Part shown: positions 35,464-44,664 of the stretch, piece by piece
How the letters are laid out: each line of letters opens with the position of its first letter
Numbering within the stretch: the first letter of the stretch is position 1
NCBI GenBank assembly: GCA_963849065.1
Contig: CAWKFM010000005.1
Location: 434,001 to 498,000 of the forward strand
DNA: 64,000 nucleotides
Source: TOLSYN sp963849065
GTDB taxonomy: Bacteria > Acidobacteriota > Terriglobia > Terriglobales > Acidobacteriaceae
Direction: 5' to 3'
Notes under the pieces: generated by a model
What the model was told of the DNA's origin: nothing
Database searches by the model: none
What the model saw: the letters and a program-made list of their open reading frames with translations, nothing else
Position numbers and translations under genes: made by a program

Positions 35464-36154
35464 GGGGTTCCTTTCATCATGCAAAAGCATTGAGGCCCTT
35501 ATCGGTTTCGCCATTGTTTTCCGAGCACCGCGCGAGCTAGCAGTGCTCCGGCGAGCAGAAACTTCGCTTCAACCGGAATAGCAGCGGAATGTGAATAACA
35601 ATTGGTGGGTTTATTAAAAATATGTGAAGCGTCTATGAACGTGAGACTGAAGCTGTGCACAACGCGGCCTAAATTGTAATACCCCTGATCAAGAGACAAT
35701 TCATCAGTCGGGTGAGATTAGCTATGTCGTTAGCGATGGACAGCAACAGGCGGACGCGGTGCACAATTGCCGGTGCCAATGTGCGCATAGCAACGAAGGC
35801 CGCGCAGCCGTCGGCCCGTGGACCACCTGAGTCAGTTCATAAATCGGGCTTACGGGGAATTTCGACGCAGCACCATTGAGACGGTTCGGCCGGATGGGCG
35901 ATCCTCGCAACTGTCATTGCTGCCCATATGCAGGTACTTGGTTGGGCTTACGGCGTTGAGTTAAGGGCCGCCCTCGTTGCACGCTTGTTGATCGGTCCTG
36001 GTAAACGCCGATTGCAACTGCGACCATCGCTCCGGGACTGGATCATGAGATCCCAGTCGCGATGCCGACATATCGGGATTAATCTGCTCGAACGATTGAT
36101 TTGGGAATTTTCCCAGGCCCCTGCCGGACGAGAAGATCAGGACACATGGTGAAA
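35464..36154. other. long intergenic region
   Basis: Carries the promoter of the phosphoesterase gene and the 3' flank of the response regulator gene. Short open frames here are not supported by recognisable motifs or ribosome sites. I see no RNA gene or clear terminator. Confidence 0.5.
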
Positions 36155-36574
36155 CTAGCCATGGCAAGAGTCGTCAGCATCTGCCGCCATAGCCATTGCA
36201 GTAAGCTTACGAATAATAATCTTCGGACTAACGGGCTTGGCCAGTATCTCCGCGTTCAGTCCTCCGCGCTCCTGCCATTCGGACAGAAGATCCGAGGAGT
36301 ACGCATTGCCGGAAATCAGCAGGGTCCGGCAATGGGGCAGTTGCTCTCGCAATCTGGTGGCCAAAGTTAACCCGTCCATTTTGGGCATTACCACGTCGCT
36401 TACGACGAGGTCAGGAGGCTCCAGTTTGGAGTGTTCCAGGGCCGCCTGGCCGTCATAAAAAGTACGCACCATAAAGCCCGCCCTGCGCAGGATGAGACTG
36501 AGCGTGTCGGCAATATTGGCTTCATCATCGACAACGAACACAAGCTTTTCGCGGAAGGAAACAGGGGTGCCCAT
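36155..36574 (-). CDS. single-domain response regulator
   Basis: 139 residues: a receiver only. FVVDDEANIADTLSLILRRA carries the acidic pocket, the phospho-Asp is in LVVSDVVMPKMDG, and the Lys lies in ILAKPVSP. No output domain, so it is CheY/Spo0F-like. It lies 171 nt downstream of the triple-receiver kinase that ends the chemosensory operon, on the same strand, making it the best local candidate for a diffusible output of that pathway. A dyad lies in the gap. Confidence 0.85.
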   Translation of the reverse strand: MGTPVSFREKLVFVVDDEANIADTLSLILRRAGFMVRTFYDGQAALEHSKLEPPDLVVSDVVMPKMDGLTLATRLREQLPHCRTLLISGNAYSSDLLSEWQERGGLNAEILAKPVSPKIIIRKLTAMAMAADADDSCHG

Positions 36575-36665
36575 GGGTATAGAAAGCCTTCGCGCTCAGA
36601 TTCATACCACCGAGCGCACCTAGATATTATTGTTATGGCTGGTAGCTTATTTTGTCAGATTCGGC

Positions 36666-36691
36666 AGTGTTAGCACAACCGATATAACACT
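36666..36691. promoter_or_regulatory. dyad upstream of the response regulator
   Basis: AGTGTTA-N12-TAACACT, a perfect 7-bp inverted repeat, is 92-117 nt upstream of the response regulator start and 55 nt beyond the kinase stop. It could be an operator. No T-run makes it a convincing terminator. Confidence 0.35.
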
Positions 36692-36745
36692 TCAAACGTA
36701 AAGTGCCGGGCCCTTGATGCGATCCCGCACGCCAAAACAGTTCGG

Positions 36746-39508
36746 CTATCGTTCCGCAGTGCGGCGCTCGACCGGGAGCCAGATTGCTACAACTGTGCCT
36801 TTACCTATACGACTACGAATCCGGATTCTACCATCGTGCTTTTTCAGAAGTTCGCTGGTTACCCACAGTCCCAAGCCGGTGCCAAAGGACTTCTTTGTGG
36901 TAAAAAAGGGCTCGAATATCCTCCTTCTATGCTCGTCGGCGATACCGACGCCGGTGTCAGCAACCGTCAGGGACAGCATGGGGCGATGGTCGAAACATAT
37001 GGGGCCGGCAGTGCGCACATAAAGCGTGCCGCCTTGCTGCATCGCATCAATGCTGTTGATGATGAGATTGGAAACCACTTGGCGCATCTCACCCTCAATC
37101 GCCTGGATCTGCGACTTGCCGTTGCTGCGGCGTTCTACTTGAATCCTGCTGTTCCTCAGCTTGGTATCAAATAGATTTAGAACGTCGTCGAGCAACTCCG
37201 AGAGGTCTACAGTAGTCGCGCTGCCTACTTCGCGATAGAACCCCAGCGTCTGCTTGACCATGTGGGCTGCCCGCCTGAGTTCCTGATCGGCCATATCGAG
37301 GTATTTGCGCACAGATTCCGGCAAGCCAGGGTCGCTGCCGGCCAGATAAAGTGCGTTGGTCACTGAGGCCAGGGGATTGTTGACCTCGTGCGCGATGGTA
37401 GCTGCCAGACGTCCGGCCGACGCTAGTTTTTCGCTCCGGATCAGGGCCTGTTCGGCTTGTTTGCGGTCGGTGATGTCGACGTTTACGGCTACTCCGCCAA
37501 GAATCTCACCCTGAGGACCGCGGACGGGCAGGGCGCTATTCAAGATGGTTTTGCGCGTTCCATCGAAGGTTTCAATTTCCACCTCCTCGCCCAGAGTGGT
37601 TGCGCCGTGGAGGACGGCCCGGGCCAACGCCCAATCCTTGGACTCAAACAGGCGTGCGCTTCCGGGGAGCCGTCCCTTGTAGTTATGGTAGTGCTGCAGT
37701 TCAACTAGCGGTGCGTGAGCTCCCCATATCCGGTCGGCGGCAGGATTGGCGTCGATCAGTTTTCCGCCGGCATCGCACATGAATACGGCGACCGGAAGCA
37801 CATTCAAAATGGCGCGCAACTGCTGCTCCCGTTCCTGAAGCGCAAGTTCGGCTTGCTTGCGCGCGGTGATGTCCATGTTGATGCCGATCATGGTTAACGG
37901 TTTACCGGATTGATCGACGGCGATCTGTCCCTGGCTGGCGATCCAACGGATGGTTCCATCTTTGCGCAGGATGCGTGTTTCCACATTCCAGGCACTGTTG
38001 TCGGCGAGCGTCGCCTTGAAGCTGGCATCGACCTCGGCGCGGTGCTCGGGCAGGACGTGATCCAGAAAAAGCTCGTAGCTCCACGCCGGCAACGAAGCGT
38101 CATAACCGAAGATCTCGTCGTAGCGTCGGGAGCACGACATCGCGTGGGTATTCAGGTCGAGCTCCCACTCGCCCAATCCGCCGACCCGAAGCGCAAAATC
38201 GAGCCGGTCCTTGCTCTTTTGCAGTTCGCCGAGCAGCGCCGCGCGTGCTTCCGCCAGCTGCCGTTGCGCCCTGGCTTCCGCGGCTTCCATCTCCTTGCGC
38301 AGCAACTGCTCGCGGACGGAGCGGTTCTCGTCCTCGAACTGCTTGCGGCGGAGCGCCGCGCGCACGCGTGCCCGAATGATATCGAAGTCGCTGGATTTGA
38401 GGATGTAATCGTCGGCACCCGAGTTGATCGCTTCGATCATTGCCTGCCGGTCCTGCACTCCGGTCAGCATCAGCAGCGGGATGTCACGCAGCGTCAGAAT
38501 ATCCTTGATGCGCCTGCAGGTCTCATGCCCGGAAAGGCCGGGCATGATGAGGTCGAGCAGGATACAATCCACGCTCTGCACCGAGGCCAACTCGAGCGCT
38601 TCCTCTCCTGAGCCGGCCAGCACGACGTCGTAGCCGTCCACTCGTAACTGGGTGGCGAGTTCTTCCAGGTAGGTACTGCTGTCATCCACCGCAAGAACCC
38701 TCTTGGGTCCGAGAACGCTGGATTGAGAGTCGAAAGCAGAAGGTGCACTGGCCGACCGCAATACCGCCGCCAGGCGAGCCAGGACGACTCCGAAATCCTC
38801 GTCCTTGCGCACGAATCCATCCGCCCCGGCTTCCAGAGCCAGCAACTCCTGGCTGCGATCCTCTGAGCCGGTCAGCATCAAACACGGGGTCCTGCGTAAA
38901 CTTGCGTCTTCCCGCATACGTCGCACCACGGTTGCGCCGTCAATGCCGGGCAGTCCGTGGTCGACAATCACCGCATCGGGTCGCTGATTCACCGCCGAGT
39001 GCAACCCGTCTTCTCCCGTGGGTGAGGTGGTCACCTGGTAGTCGGCTGCTTCCAGGGCTTCTCGCATTTCGTTCCGGAAGGTGGCGCTGTCATCGATTAC
39101 CAGAATTGTGGTGCGTTCTTTCGCCGTGGGACGCGGCTGCTGCAGGCGAATCAATGCCCGCGCGCGGGCCACCACAGAACCGGCGTCATATGGCTTGCCG
39201 ATATATTCATCCGCACCGGTCTTCAGCCCGTGGACGCGGTCCCGCACCTGTGCCTCCGTCGATAGCAACATCACGGGGATCGCGGCAGTCCGCGGGTTGG
39301 CTTTCAGTTCCTGCAGAAACTCCACCCCATCTCCATCGGGAAGCAAAACATCGAGCACGATCAGCGCAAAATCATTTCCGATCACAGCGGCGCGGCTCTC
39401 CTGCAGCGTCGAACAGGGCGCCACCTCAAACCCGGCATTCTCGAATGCCTCGCTCAGATCCATGCGTACCGTTAGGCTGTCATCGACGATCAGGGCACGG
39501 GGTTTCAC
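36746..39508 (-). CDS. histidine kinase with three N-terminal receivers and two PAS domains
   Basis: 920 residues, soluble. Three receivers in series have phospho-Asp segments LIVLDVLLPDGDG, AVIVDHGLPGIDG and CILLDLIMPGLSG. A coiled coil and two PAS/PAC units follow, then HisKA with TIAHEVNNPLASVTNALY and HATPase with ADTGVGI and FGTGLGLWVT. The start is GTG 39508: its GTGA overlaps the cheB stop and GGGGAGGG precedes it, so translation is coupled. This arrangement integrates several phosphoryl inputs; the receivers are plausible targets of the upstream CheA. The kinase core closely resembles the one at 56516-58315. Confidence 0.88.
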   Translation of the reverse strand: MKPRALIVDDSLTVRMDLSEAFENAGFEVAPCSTLQESRAAVIGNDFALIVLDVLLPDGDGVEFLQELKANPRTAAIPVMLLSTEAQVRDRVHGLKTGADEYIGKPYDAGSVVARARALIRLQQPRPTAKERTTILVIDDSATFRNEMREALEAADYQVTTSPTGEDGLHSAVNQRPDAVIVDHGLPGIDGATVVRRMREDASLRRTPCLMLTGSEDRSQELLALEAGADGFVRKDEDFGVVLARLAAVLRSASAPSAFDSQSSVLGPKRVLAVDDSSTYLEELATQLRVDGYDVVLAGSGEEALELASVQSVDCILLDLIMPGLSGHETCRRIKDILTLRDIPLLMLTGVQDRQAMIEAINSGADDYILKSSDFDIIRARVRAALRRKQFEDENRSVREQLLRKEMEAAEARAQRQLAEARAALLGELQKSKDRLDFALRVGGLGEWELDLNTHAMSCSRRYDEIFGYDASLPAWSYELFLDHVLPEHRAEVDASFKATLADNSAWNVETRILRKDGTIRWIASQGQIAVDQSGKPLTMIGINMDITARKQAELALQEREQQLRAILNVLPVAVFMCDAGGKLIDANPAADRIWGAHAPLVELQHYHNYKGRLPGSARLFESKDWALARAVLHGATTLGEEVEIETFDGTRKTILNSALPVRGPQGEILGGVAVNVDITDRKQAEQALIRSEKLASAGRLAATIAHEVNNPLASVTNALYLAGSDPGLPESVRKYLDMADQELRRAAHMVKQTLGFYREVGSATTVDLSELLDDVLNLFDTKLRNSRIQVERRSNGKSQIQAIEGEMRQVVSNLIINSIDAMQQGGTLYVRTAGPICFDHRPMLSLTVADTGVGIADEHRRRIFEPFFTTKKSFGTGLGLWVTSELLKKHDGRIRIRSRIGKGTVVAIWLPVERRTAER

Positions 39509-40569
39509 AACGCCCTCCCCAGTTTCAGGTTGCCAGCCAGGGCGACCAGTGCTGGCGCGATCTCTACGATCGATAGCACCCGTTGGGCAGCGCCCAGCCG
39601 GATTGCTTCGCCCGGCATGCCAAAGACTACCGAGCTGGCCTCGTCTTGAGCCAAGGTCATAGCACCGGCCTGGCGTGCTGCCAATAACCCCAGCGCGCCA
39701 TCTTTTCCCATACCGGTGAGCAGACACGCAATGCATCCCGATCCCATCTCTAGCGCCAGGGACTCGAAGAGGACATCGACCGAGGGACGGCAGGAATGCC
39801 GCTCCGGCTCATCGGTCAGGCGCAGTTGCCCGCCGCGCAACACCAGGTGCTGACCTGGGGGAGCCAATAGGATGCCGGACGCAGGCAACGGCTCACCATC
39901 CCGCGCATAGCGCACGCGAATCGCGGACTGCCCGTCCAACCACTCTGCCATGGCCGCGGCAAACGGTAACCCCAGGTGAATGACGACCAGAACCGGCAAA
40001 GAAAAAGTTGCGGGAAGCTCGCGCAAGATGGCAAGAACAGCCGCAGGACCGCCAGTGGAAGCGCCGATGGCTACGACCCTTGGCTGAGATGGCTCGGAGC
40101 GAAGCGGAAGTTCGGGTGCGCCCCCCGGAGTGCGCATTTGAGCCAGCCGGGCGCGGGGATGGGTAATCACCTTGATCCTGGAGATCAGCTTGACCGTGGA
40201 GATGAATTTACGGTCCCATTCCTCGGGTACGCAACTGGCCGTAGGCTTCTCCAGCACGTCGAGCGCGCCGGCGGCCAGCGCTTCATAGGTTTTGAACAAC
40301 TCGCCGCGGTTGGTGGAGGCAGACACGATCAGAATGGGCGTGGGGCAATACGCCATCACGTACTCGGTGACGGGCACTCCGGTCATGAGCGGCATCATCA
40401 TGTCCAGCGTCATCACATCCGGGCGGAGCGACTGGCACAACTCGATGGCGCGCTGGCCATCGGCAGCTTCGGCCACCACTTCCAGATCGAGGTCACCCGC
40501 CAGCACTTCAACCAGCCGCCTGCGCACGGTTAACGAATCTTCGACCACGAGAACGCGAATCTTTTTCAT
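39505..40569 (-). CDS. cheB: chemotaxis-type protein-glutamate methylesterase
   Basis: 354 residues, typical length. The receiver occupies the N-terminal 120 residues (VLVVEDSLTVRRRL; Asp in VMTLDMMMPLMTG). The C-terminal methylesterase has its catalytic Ser in GASTGGP, the His in VIHLGLPFA and the Asp in TGMGKDGALGLLAA. It removes methyl groups from MCP glutamates. It begins one base after the cheA stop and overlaps the next kinase gene by 4 nt. Confidence 0.93.
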   Translation of the reverse strand: MKKIRVLVVEDSLTVRRRLVEVLAGDLDLEVVAEAADGQRAIELCQSLRPDVMTLDMMMPLMTGVPVTEYVMAYCPTPILIVSASTNRGELFKTYEALAAGALDVLEKPTASCVPEEWDRKFISTVKLISRIKVITHPRARLAQMRTPGGAPELPLRSEPSQPRVVAIGASTGGPAAVLAILRELPATFSLPVLVVIHLGLPFAAAMAEWLDGQSAIRVRYARDGEPLPASGILLAPPGQHLVLRGGQLRLTDEPERHSCRPSVDVLFESLALEMGSGCIACLLTGMGKDGALGLLAARQAGAMTLAQDEASSVVFGMPGEAIRLGAAQRVLSIVEIAPALVALAGNLKLGRAL

Positions 40570-40570
40570 G

Positions 40571-42628
40571 TCACCTTATCAACCCACGAATCGTCTGCAG
40601 CAATTGTGCCTGATCGAACTCGCCTTTCACCACGTAGGCCCGTGCACCCGCTTCTTCGCCGCGTTTTTTATCCTGCGGTGAATTTCGGGACGTGACCAGG
40701 ATGGCCGGCACGTGCGAAAGCGCGGGAGTCGAGCGGGCGCGGGCCACAAATTCGAAACCGTCCATGCCCGGCATTTCCACGTCCACCACGAACAAGTCGT
40801 AGTCCGTGGTCACGGCTTTCTCCAGCGCTTCTTCGGCGGAGGTTGCCAGGTGCACTTCATAACCGGCGGTCTCCAGGATGCTTTGTTCCAGCATGCGTGT
40901 GGTCAGGGAGTCGTCGATGACGAGAACGAGCGGCGTTCTTGGCTGCGCTTCCTGAATGGACACTGCTTGCGTACCGCCGGCGGCAAGAATCAGCGCCGCG
41001 GGGTCTAACACCAATTGCGGATTGCCTTCCGCATCCAGGGCCGCGCCGGCTACGATTGGATCTACCCCGGCAAACGCGGGGATCGGCCGCAAAAGGACGG
41101 TCGCTGTGCTCAGGACACGGTCGACGCCGATGGCCGCGTGGTCTGCTCCGGAACGCACCACCACGGCGGAAAACCGCCGAGCCGCCTGACCGCGTGGAGA
41201 GGGCTGCCCTAGAGCGCGCGCCAGCGGCAGGAAGGGTACGGTCTTGCCGCCAAAGAGAATAGAATCGCCATCCGGACTCCGCACAACGTCGGTCTCCACC
41301 AGCCGCAAGGTCTGCTGCACGGAGTCCAGGGGCAGCGACGCGCTCATCTCGCCGCTCTCCACGATGACGGCACTCAGCGACAACAGTGACACCGGCACCG
41401 AGATCTCCACCGTGCTGCCGGCGCCGGGTACAGTCCGCATGGCGACCTCGGCTTTGAGCTTGCCGGAGGCTTCGCGAACCACGTCCAGGCCGATGCCGCG
41501 CCCGGCCATCTCGGATACCGCGTTGCTGGTGCTGATGCCTCCGCCGCGAAGCAGCAGGCGAAAGACATCCTCGGAGTTAAGCGCTTCCGCCGCTGCCGCG
41601 GAGACCAGTTCGCGGGCGACTACGGCGCGGCGCAGGGCCGCCACATCGAAGCCACCGCCATCATCGTCGCAGGCAAAGGCGACTCGATTACCTCGACGAT
41701 GCACCTGCAGCGAAACTTTCCCCTGTGCTGGTTTACCGGCGGCAGCACGCACCTCTGGGGCCTCGATGCCGTGGGCCACCGCGTTGCGCACGATCTGAAG
41801 CAAAGCATCGCGCACCGCCGCCAGCACATGCGCGTCCAGGCGGTGTTCGCCGCCGCCGGTAACAAAATCCACCTGCTTGCCCAGCGTCTGCGCGGTATTG
41901 CGCGCCGTGCGCCGAAGGGGGGCAAAGACCGCGCTGGCGGGGACCAGGCGCAGCTGGCTTGCCGTGTCCCGAACCTGCGCCAGTTCGCGCTCCACCTGCT
42001 CCATGGCGGAGACGAGGTTATTTGATAGCGGGCTGAGCAAGGTCTGCAAGTCTTCGGCGATCGCACGGCCTTTGCGCAGCGAGGTTGCCGCACGCTCGGT
42101 GCCGTCTGCAGACGGAGCGGACAGATGGCTCGACAGCAGGACAGCCAGATCGGCGGCGTGCTCGACCGCGGTGAGTTTGGTTTTGAGACTCGATAGCCAC
42201 ACGCCGCTTTCCGCCAGCCCCTCCAGTAGCAAATCCATATCGCCGAGATCGACCCGGAGAGTATCGAAGGTTTCCTCCGGCGGGGGTGGGGCGGGGTGCT
42301 CCACCGGCTGCGACTGCTCCGAACCCAGTGCCGCCAATTGCGCGGCCATGCCGTCCACCAAGGCAAGCATGGCCGCGGCCTGCTGGCGAGGGACCGCGTC
42401 GCCGGACTGATAGGCAACCAGGAGATCTTCCAGCTGATGCGCCATGCGGGCGATTTCAGCTTGCCTGACAACGTGCGCCGCGCCCTTCAGGGTGTGTGCA
42501 AGACGCAGCATCTTCCCAACGAGTTCTTTCCCCGAGGCACCCTGCTCCAGATCGAGCACACCACGGCTGAGCTGCTCGACAATCTCCTTGGCCTCGACCC
42601 GAAAATACCTGTAGGGATCCTTCGACAT
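40571..42628 (-). CDS. cheA: CheA-type hybrid histidine kinase with C-terminal receiver
   Basis: 685 residues. HPt (phospho-His in RLAHTLKGAAH), an acidic linker, a dimerisation region, an HATPase (IVRNAVAHGIEAPE, FACDDDGGGFD, GRGIGLDVV), a CheW-like domain and a receiver (VLVIDDSLTTRMLE; Asp in LFVVDVEMPGMDGFE). I see no separate P2 CheY-binding domain. It autophosphorylates under control of the MCP-CheW array. The attached receiver may act as a phosphate sink or internal output, as in FrzE-type kinases. The start ATG shares a base with the mcp stop (TGATG). Confidence 0.92.
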   Translation of the reverse strand: MSKDPYRYFRVEAKEIVEQLSRGVLDLEQGASGKELVGKMLRLAHTLKGAAHVVRQAEIARMAHQLEDLLVAYQSGDAVPRQQAAAMLALVDGMAAQLAALGSEQSQPVEHPAPPPPEETFDTLRVDLGDMDLLLEGLAESGVWLSSLKTKLTAVEHAADLAVLLSSHLSAPSADGTERAATSLRKGRAIAEDLQTLLSPLSNNLVSAMEQVERELAQVRDTASQLRLVPASAVFAPLRRTARNTAQTLGKQVDFVTGGGEHRLDAHVLAAVRDALLQIVRNAVAHGIEAPEVRAAAGKPAQGKVSLQVHRRGNRVAFACDDDGGGFDVAALRRAVVARELVSAAAAEALNSEDVFRLLLRGGGISTSNAVSEMAGRGIGLDVVREASGKLKAEVAMRTVPGAGSTVEISVPVSLLSLSAVIVESGEMSASLPLDSVQQTLRLVETDVVRSPDGDSILFGGKTVPFLPLARALGQPSPRGQAARRFSAVVVRSGADHAAIGVDRVLSTATVLLRPIPAFAGVDPIVAGAALDAEGNPQLVLDPAALILAAGGTQAVSIQEAQPRTPLVLVIDDSLTTRMLEQSILETAGYEVHLATSAEEALEKAVTTDYDLFVVDVEMPGMDGFEFVARARSTPALSHVPAILVTSRNSPQDKKRGEEAGARAYVVKGEFDQAQLLQTIRGLIR

Positions 42629-44109
42629 CAGCTTGCACCGTTTGCCTGCGGTCGAATCAGCCGGCTGAGATCGCGTGACAGGGTTGCAAGCTGCGACGCG
42701 GTTTGCAACGCCTGGGACATGCCCGCTTCGGCTTCCTTGCTGACCTGCGCGACGTTGGTTACCGCCCCGTTGACCTGCTCGACGGCCGTGGTTTGCTGCT
42801 TAGTGCTCAACTCGATCTCGCGCGCCGCTTCCGCCGTGGTGCCGAGCATCACGGTGATCTGACGCAGCGAGTGTGTCACCTCGCTGAACGCACGCGTGCC
42901 CGCGTCCACTGCCTTGCTGCCGCCTTCGGTTGCCATCACGGTGGAGTTGACAGCCGCGCGGATCTCTTCAATCAGAATTCGAATGTCCTTGGTGGAACCC
43001 CCGACGCGATCGGCCAGTTTGCGAATTTCGTCGGCAACCACCGCGAAGCGCCTGCCGTTGTCGCCCGCGCCCGCAGCCTCAATCGTGGCGTTGATCGCGA
43101 GAATATTGGTCTGCTCGGCCAGTTCGTTGATGATATCCACGATGCCGCCGATCTGTTGCGATTTGCGGCCTAGATCGAGCATGTGGCTGACGATAAGATC
43201 GACCTGCTTCTTGATGCCGGAGACCGAATCATGGGCGCGCTGCACGGTTTTGTCGCCGTCGGCAGCGGCGCTGGCCGTCTCGGAGGAGATGGTTGCCACC
43301 CGTTGCGCGCTCTCGGCAATCTGGCGCGAGGTAGCCAGCAGTTCGTTGATGGTGGTGGTAATTTCACTCATGGCCGTCGCCTGTTCCCGTGCGCCGGTTG
43401 CCTGCTGCGTCGCGGTGGTCTGCAGCTCAGCCGAGGAACTGGAAACGTCCTGCACCGCCGAACCAATCTGGCGGGAAAGCAACTTGGTAAACGTGACAGC
43501 AAGGAAAACGGTTAACAAGACCACCACGCCGGCGATCACAAGGACCAACTTGGTAGCCGAAGTGGCTTCTTCGGTCGAAGCACTCCGCCCGTCGTTCAGC
43601 AGCTTCTCTTCCCAGGCGGCAAAATCATCCACCCGTTTATAGAGGCTCTCGACCATGGGAATCACTACCAGGCGCATGTATTCAACGATCTGCGCGTTCG
43701 GAGTATTTGCCTCACGCATCGCATTGGCCTTTTCCACCACTTCCTGGTGTTGAGACTCAATCACCTGAATATCGCTGATCATGGCCTTGCCTTCCGGGGT
43801 ATACAGGTTCGGCTTCATGTGCTCCAGCGTCTGCAAGAAAAGCTGGCGCGCCTCTTTCTGCTGTTGCAGATACTTTGTATCCCCGGAGAGCATGTAGCCG
43901 CGTACCGCTGCCGCCTTCCGAGCAGCTGCGGTCTGCAGTTTGGCCGCGTCGATGAGGTTCTGCGCATTGACCGTGAGAGCGCGGTCCTTGCTGGCCACCA
44001 CACGATTCAGGGCGTAGACGGCTATTCCCGCCATGACCACGGCCAACATCGCGGTGATGGCAAATCCCATCGCCAGTTTCTCTCCGAAGGTCCACCTTCG
44101 CCCCATCAC
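42628..44109 (-). CDS. methyl-accepting chemotaxis-type receptor
   Basis: 493 residues. TM1 is at about 12-35, followed by a four-helix-bundle-like outer domain (KAAAVRGYMLSGDTKYLQQQ), and TM2 at about 188-212. No clear HAMP follows TM2; the helix runs almost directly into the signalling coiled coil. The hairpin tip reads INELAEQTNILAINATIEAA followed by GAGDNGRRFAVVADEIRKLA, a variant of the canonical EQTNLLALNAAIEAARAGE. It is embedded in and overlaps the che operon, so it is the dedicated receptor of this pathway. The ligand is unknown. Confidence 0.9.
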   Translation of the reverse strand: MMGRRWTFGEKLAMGFAITAMLAVVMAGIAVYALNRVVASKDRALTVNAQNLIDAAKLQTAAARKAAAVRGYMLSGDTKYLQQQKEARQLFLQTLEHMKPNLYTPEGKAMISDIQVIESQHQEVVEKANAMREANTPNAQIVEYMRLVVIPMVESLYKRVDDFAAWEEKLLNDGRSASTEEATSATKLVLVIAGVVVLLTVFLAVTFTKLLSRQIGSAVQDVSSSSAELQTTATQQATGAREQATAMSEITTTINELLATSRQIAESAQRVATISSETASAAADGDKTVQRAHDSVSGIKKQVDLIVSHMLDLGRKSQQIGGIVDIINELAEQTNILAINATIEAAGAGDNGRRFAVVADEIRKLADRVGGSTKDIRILIEEIRAAVNSTVMATEGGSKAVDAGTRAFSEVTHSLRQITVMLGTTAEAAREIELSTKQQTTAVEQVNGAVTNVAQVSKEAEAGMSQALQTASQLATLSRDLSRLIRPQANGAS

Positions 44110-44124
44110 GGTTCTCCTTATGTC

Positions 44125-44664
44125 TTACTTTCGTGGTTTACCTGCACCCTGTGCCTTGATGTGTTCGACTAATGAGGGAACGGAGATGACGCCTCTCAAC
44201 ATCGCATCATTACGCACGGTGGCACTGACGTAGCGGCGAGCAGCCGCATCCTCGCGGGCAAAGATCTCCCAACTGGACACCTCGAACAGCCGCTCCATCG
44301 TCTCGAAGGCGAGTGCAATTGGCGTCTGGCTCTCGCCGCAGAAGACCAGCCAACGCGTTGGGCCTCCCTCCGAATCGAACCCGAGCAGCCTGGCCAGGCT
44401 GAACACGGGCACGACGACGCCGCGGATCCCGGTCAGGCCAAGCAGTTCCGGAACGCGGCTGGGCACCGGCACAACCTTCTCGCTGCTCACCGCCAAGCCG
44501 GAGATTTCACGCACTCGCAAGGCAAAGGGCTCGCCCGCCATGCTGATGGCCAGCATCGGTTCCGGCTCCGCGGCCCGCCCAGGAGGGGCGACGGCAAATG
44601 ACTCGTCAAAGAGACGGCGCATTTCCGCGATCTTGCCTTCGATTTCGGTAACGGTGGTATTCAT
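44125..44664 (-). CDS. cheW: CheW-type coupling protein (second copy)
   Basis: 179 residues. The CheW fold is visible: EPMLAISMAGEPFALRVREI, VPVPSRVPELLGLTGIRGVV and PVFSLARLLGF. An N-terminal extension of about 45 residues precedes it. The start is ATG 44664, whose ATGA overlaps the cheR stop. It couples receptor and CheA. A further CheW is at the head of the operon; the two may bind different partners. Confidence 0.88.
   Translation of the reverse strand: MNTTVTEIEGKIAEMRRLFDESFAVAPPGRAAEPEPMLAISMAGEPFALRVREISGLAVSSEKVVPVPSRVPELLGLTGIRGVVVPVFSLARLLGFDSEGGPTRWLVFCGESQTPIALAFETMERLFEVSSWEIFAREDAAARRYVSATVRNDAMLRGVISVPSLVEHIKAQGAGKPRK

Noticed and set aside
34468..35493. 341-codon plus-strand frame antisense to the phosphoesterase
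   Set aside because: Val/Arg-rich shadow with no recognisable domain.
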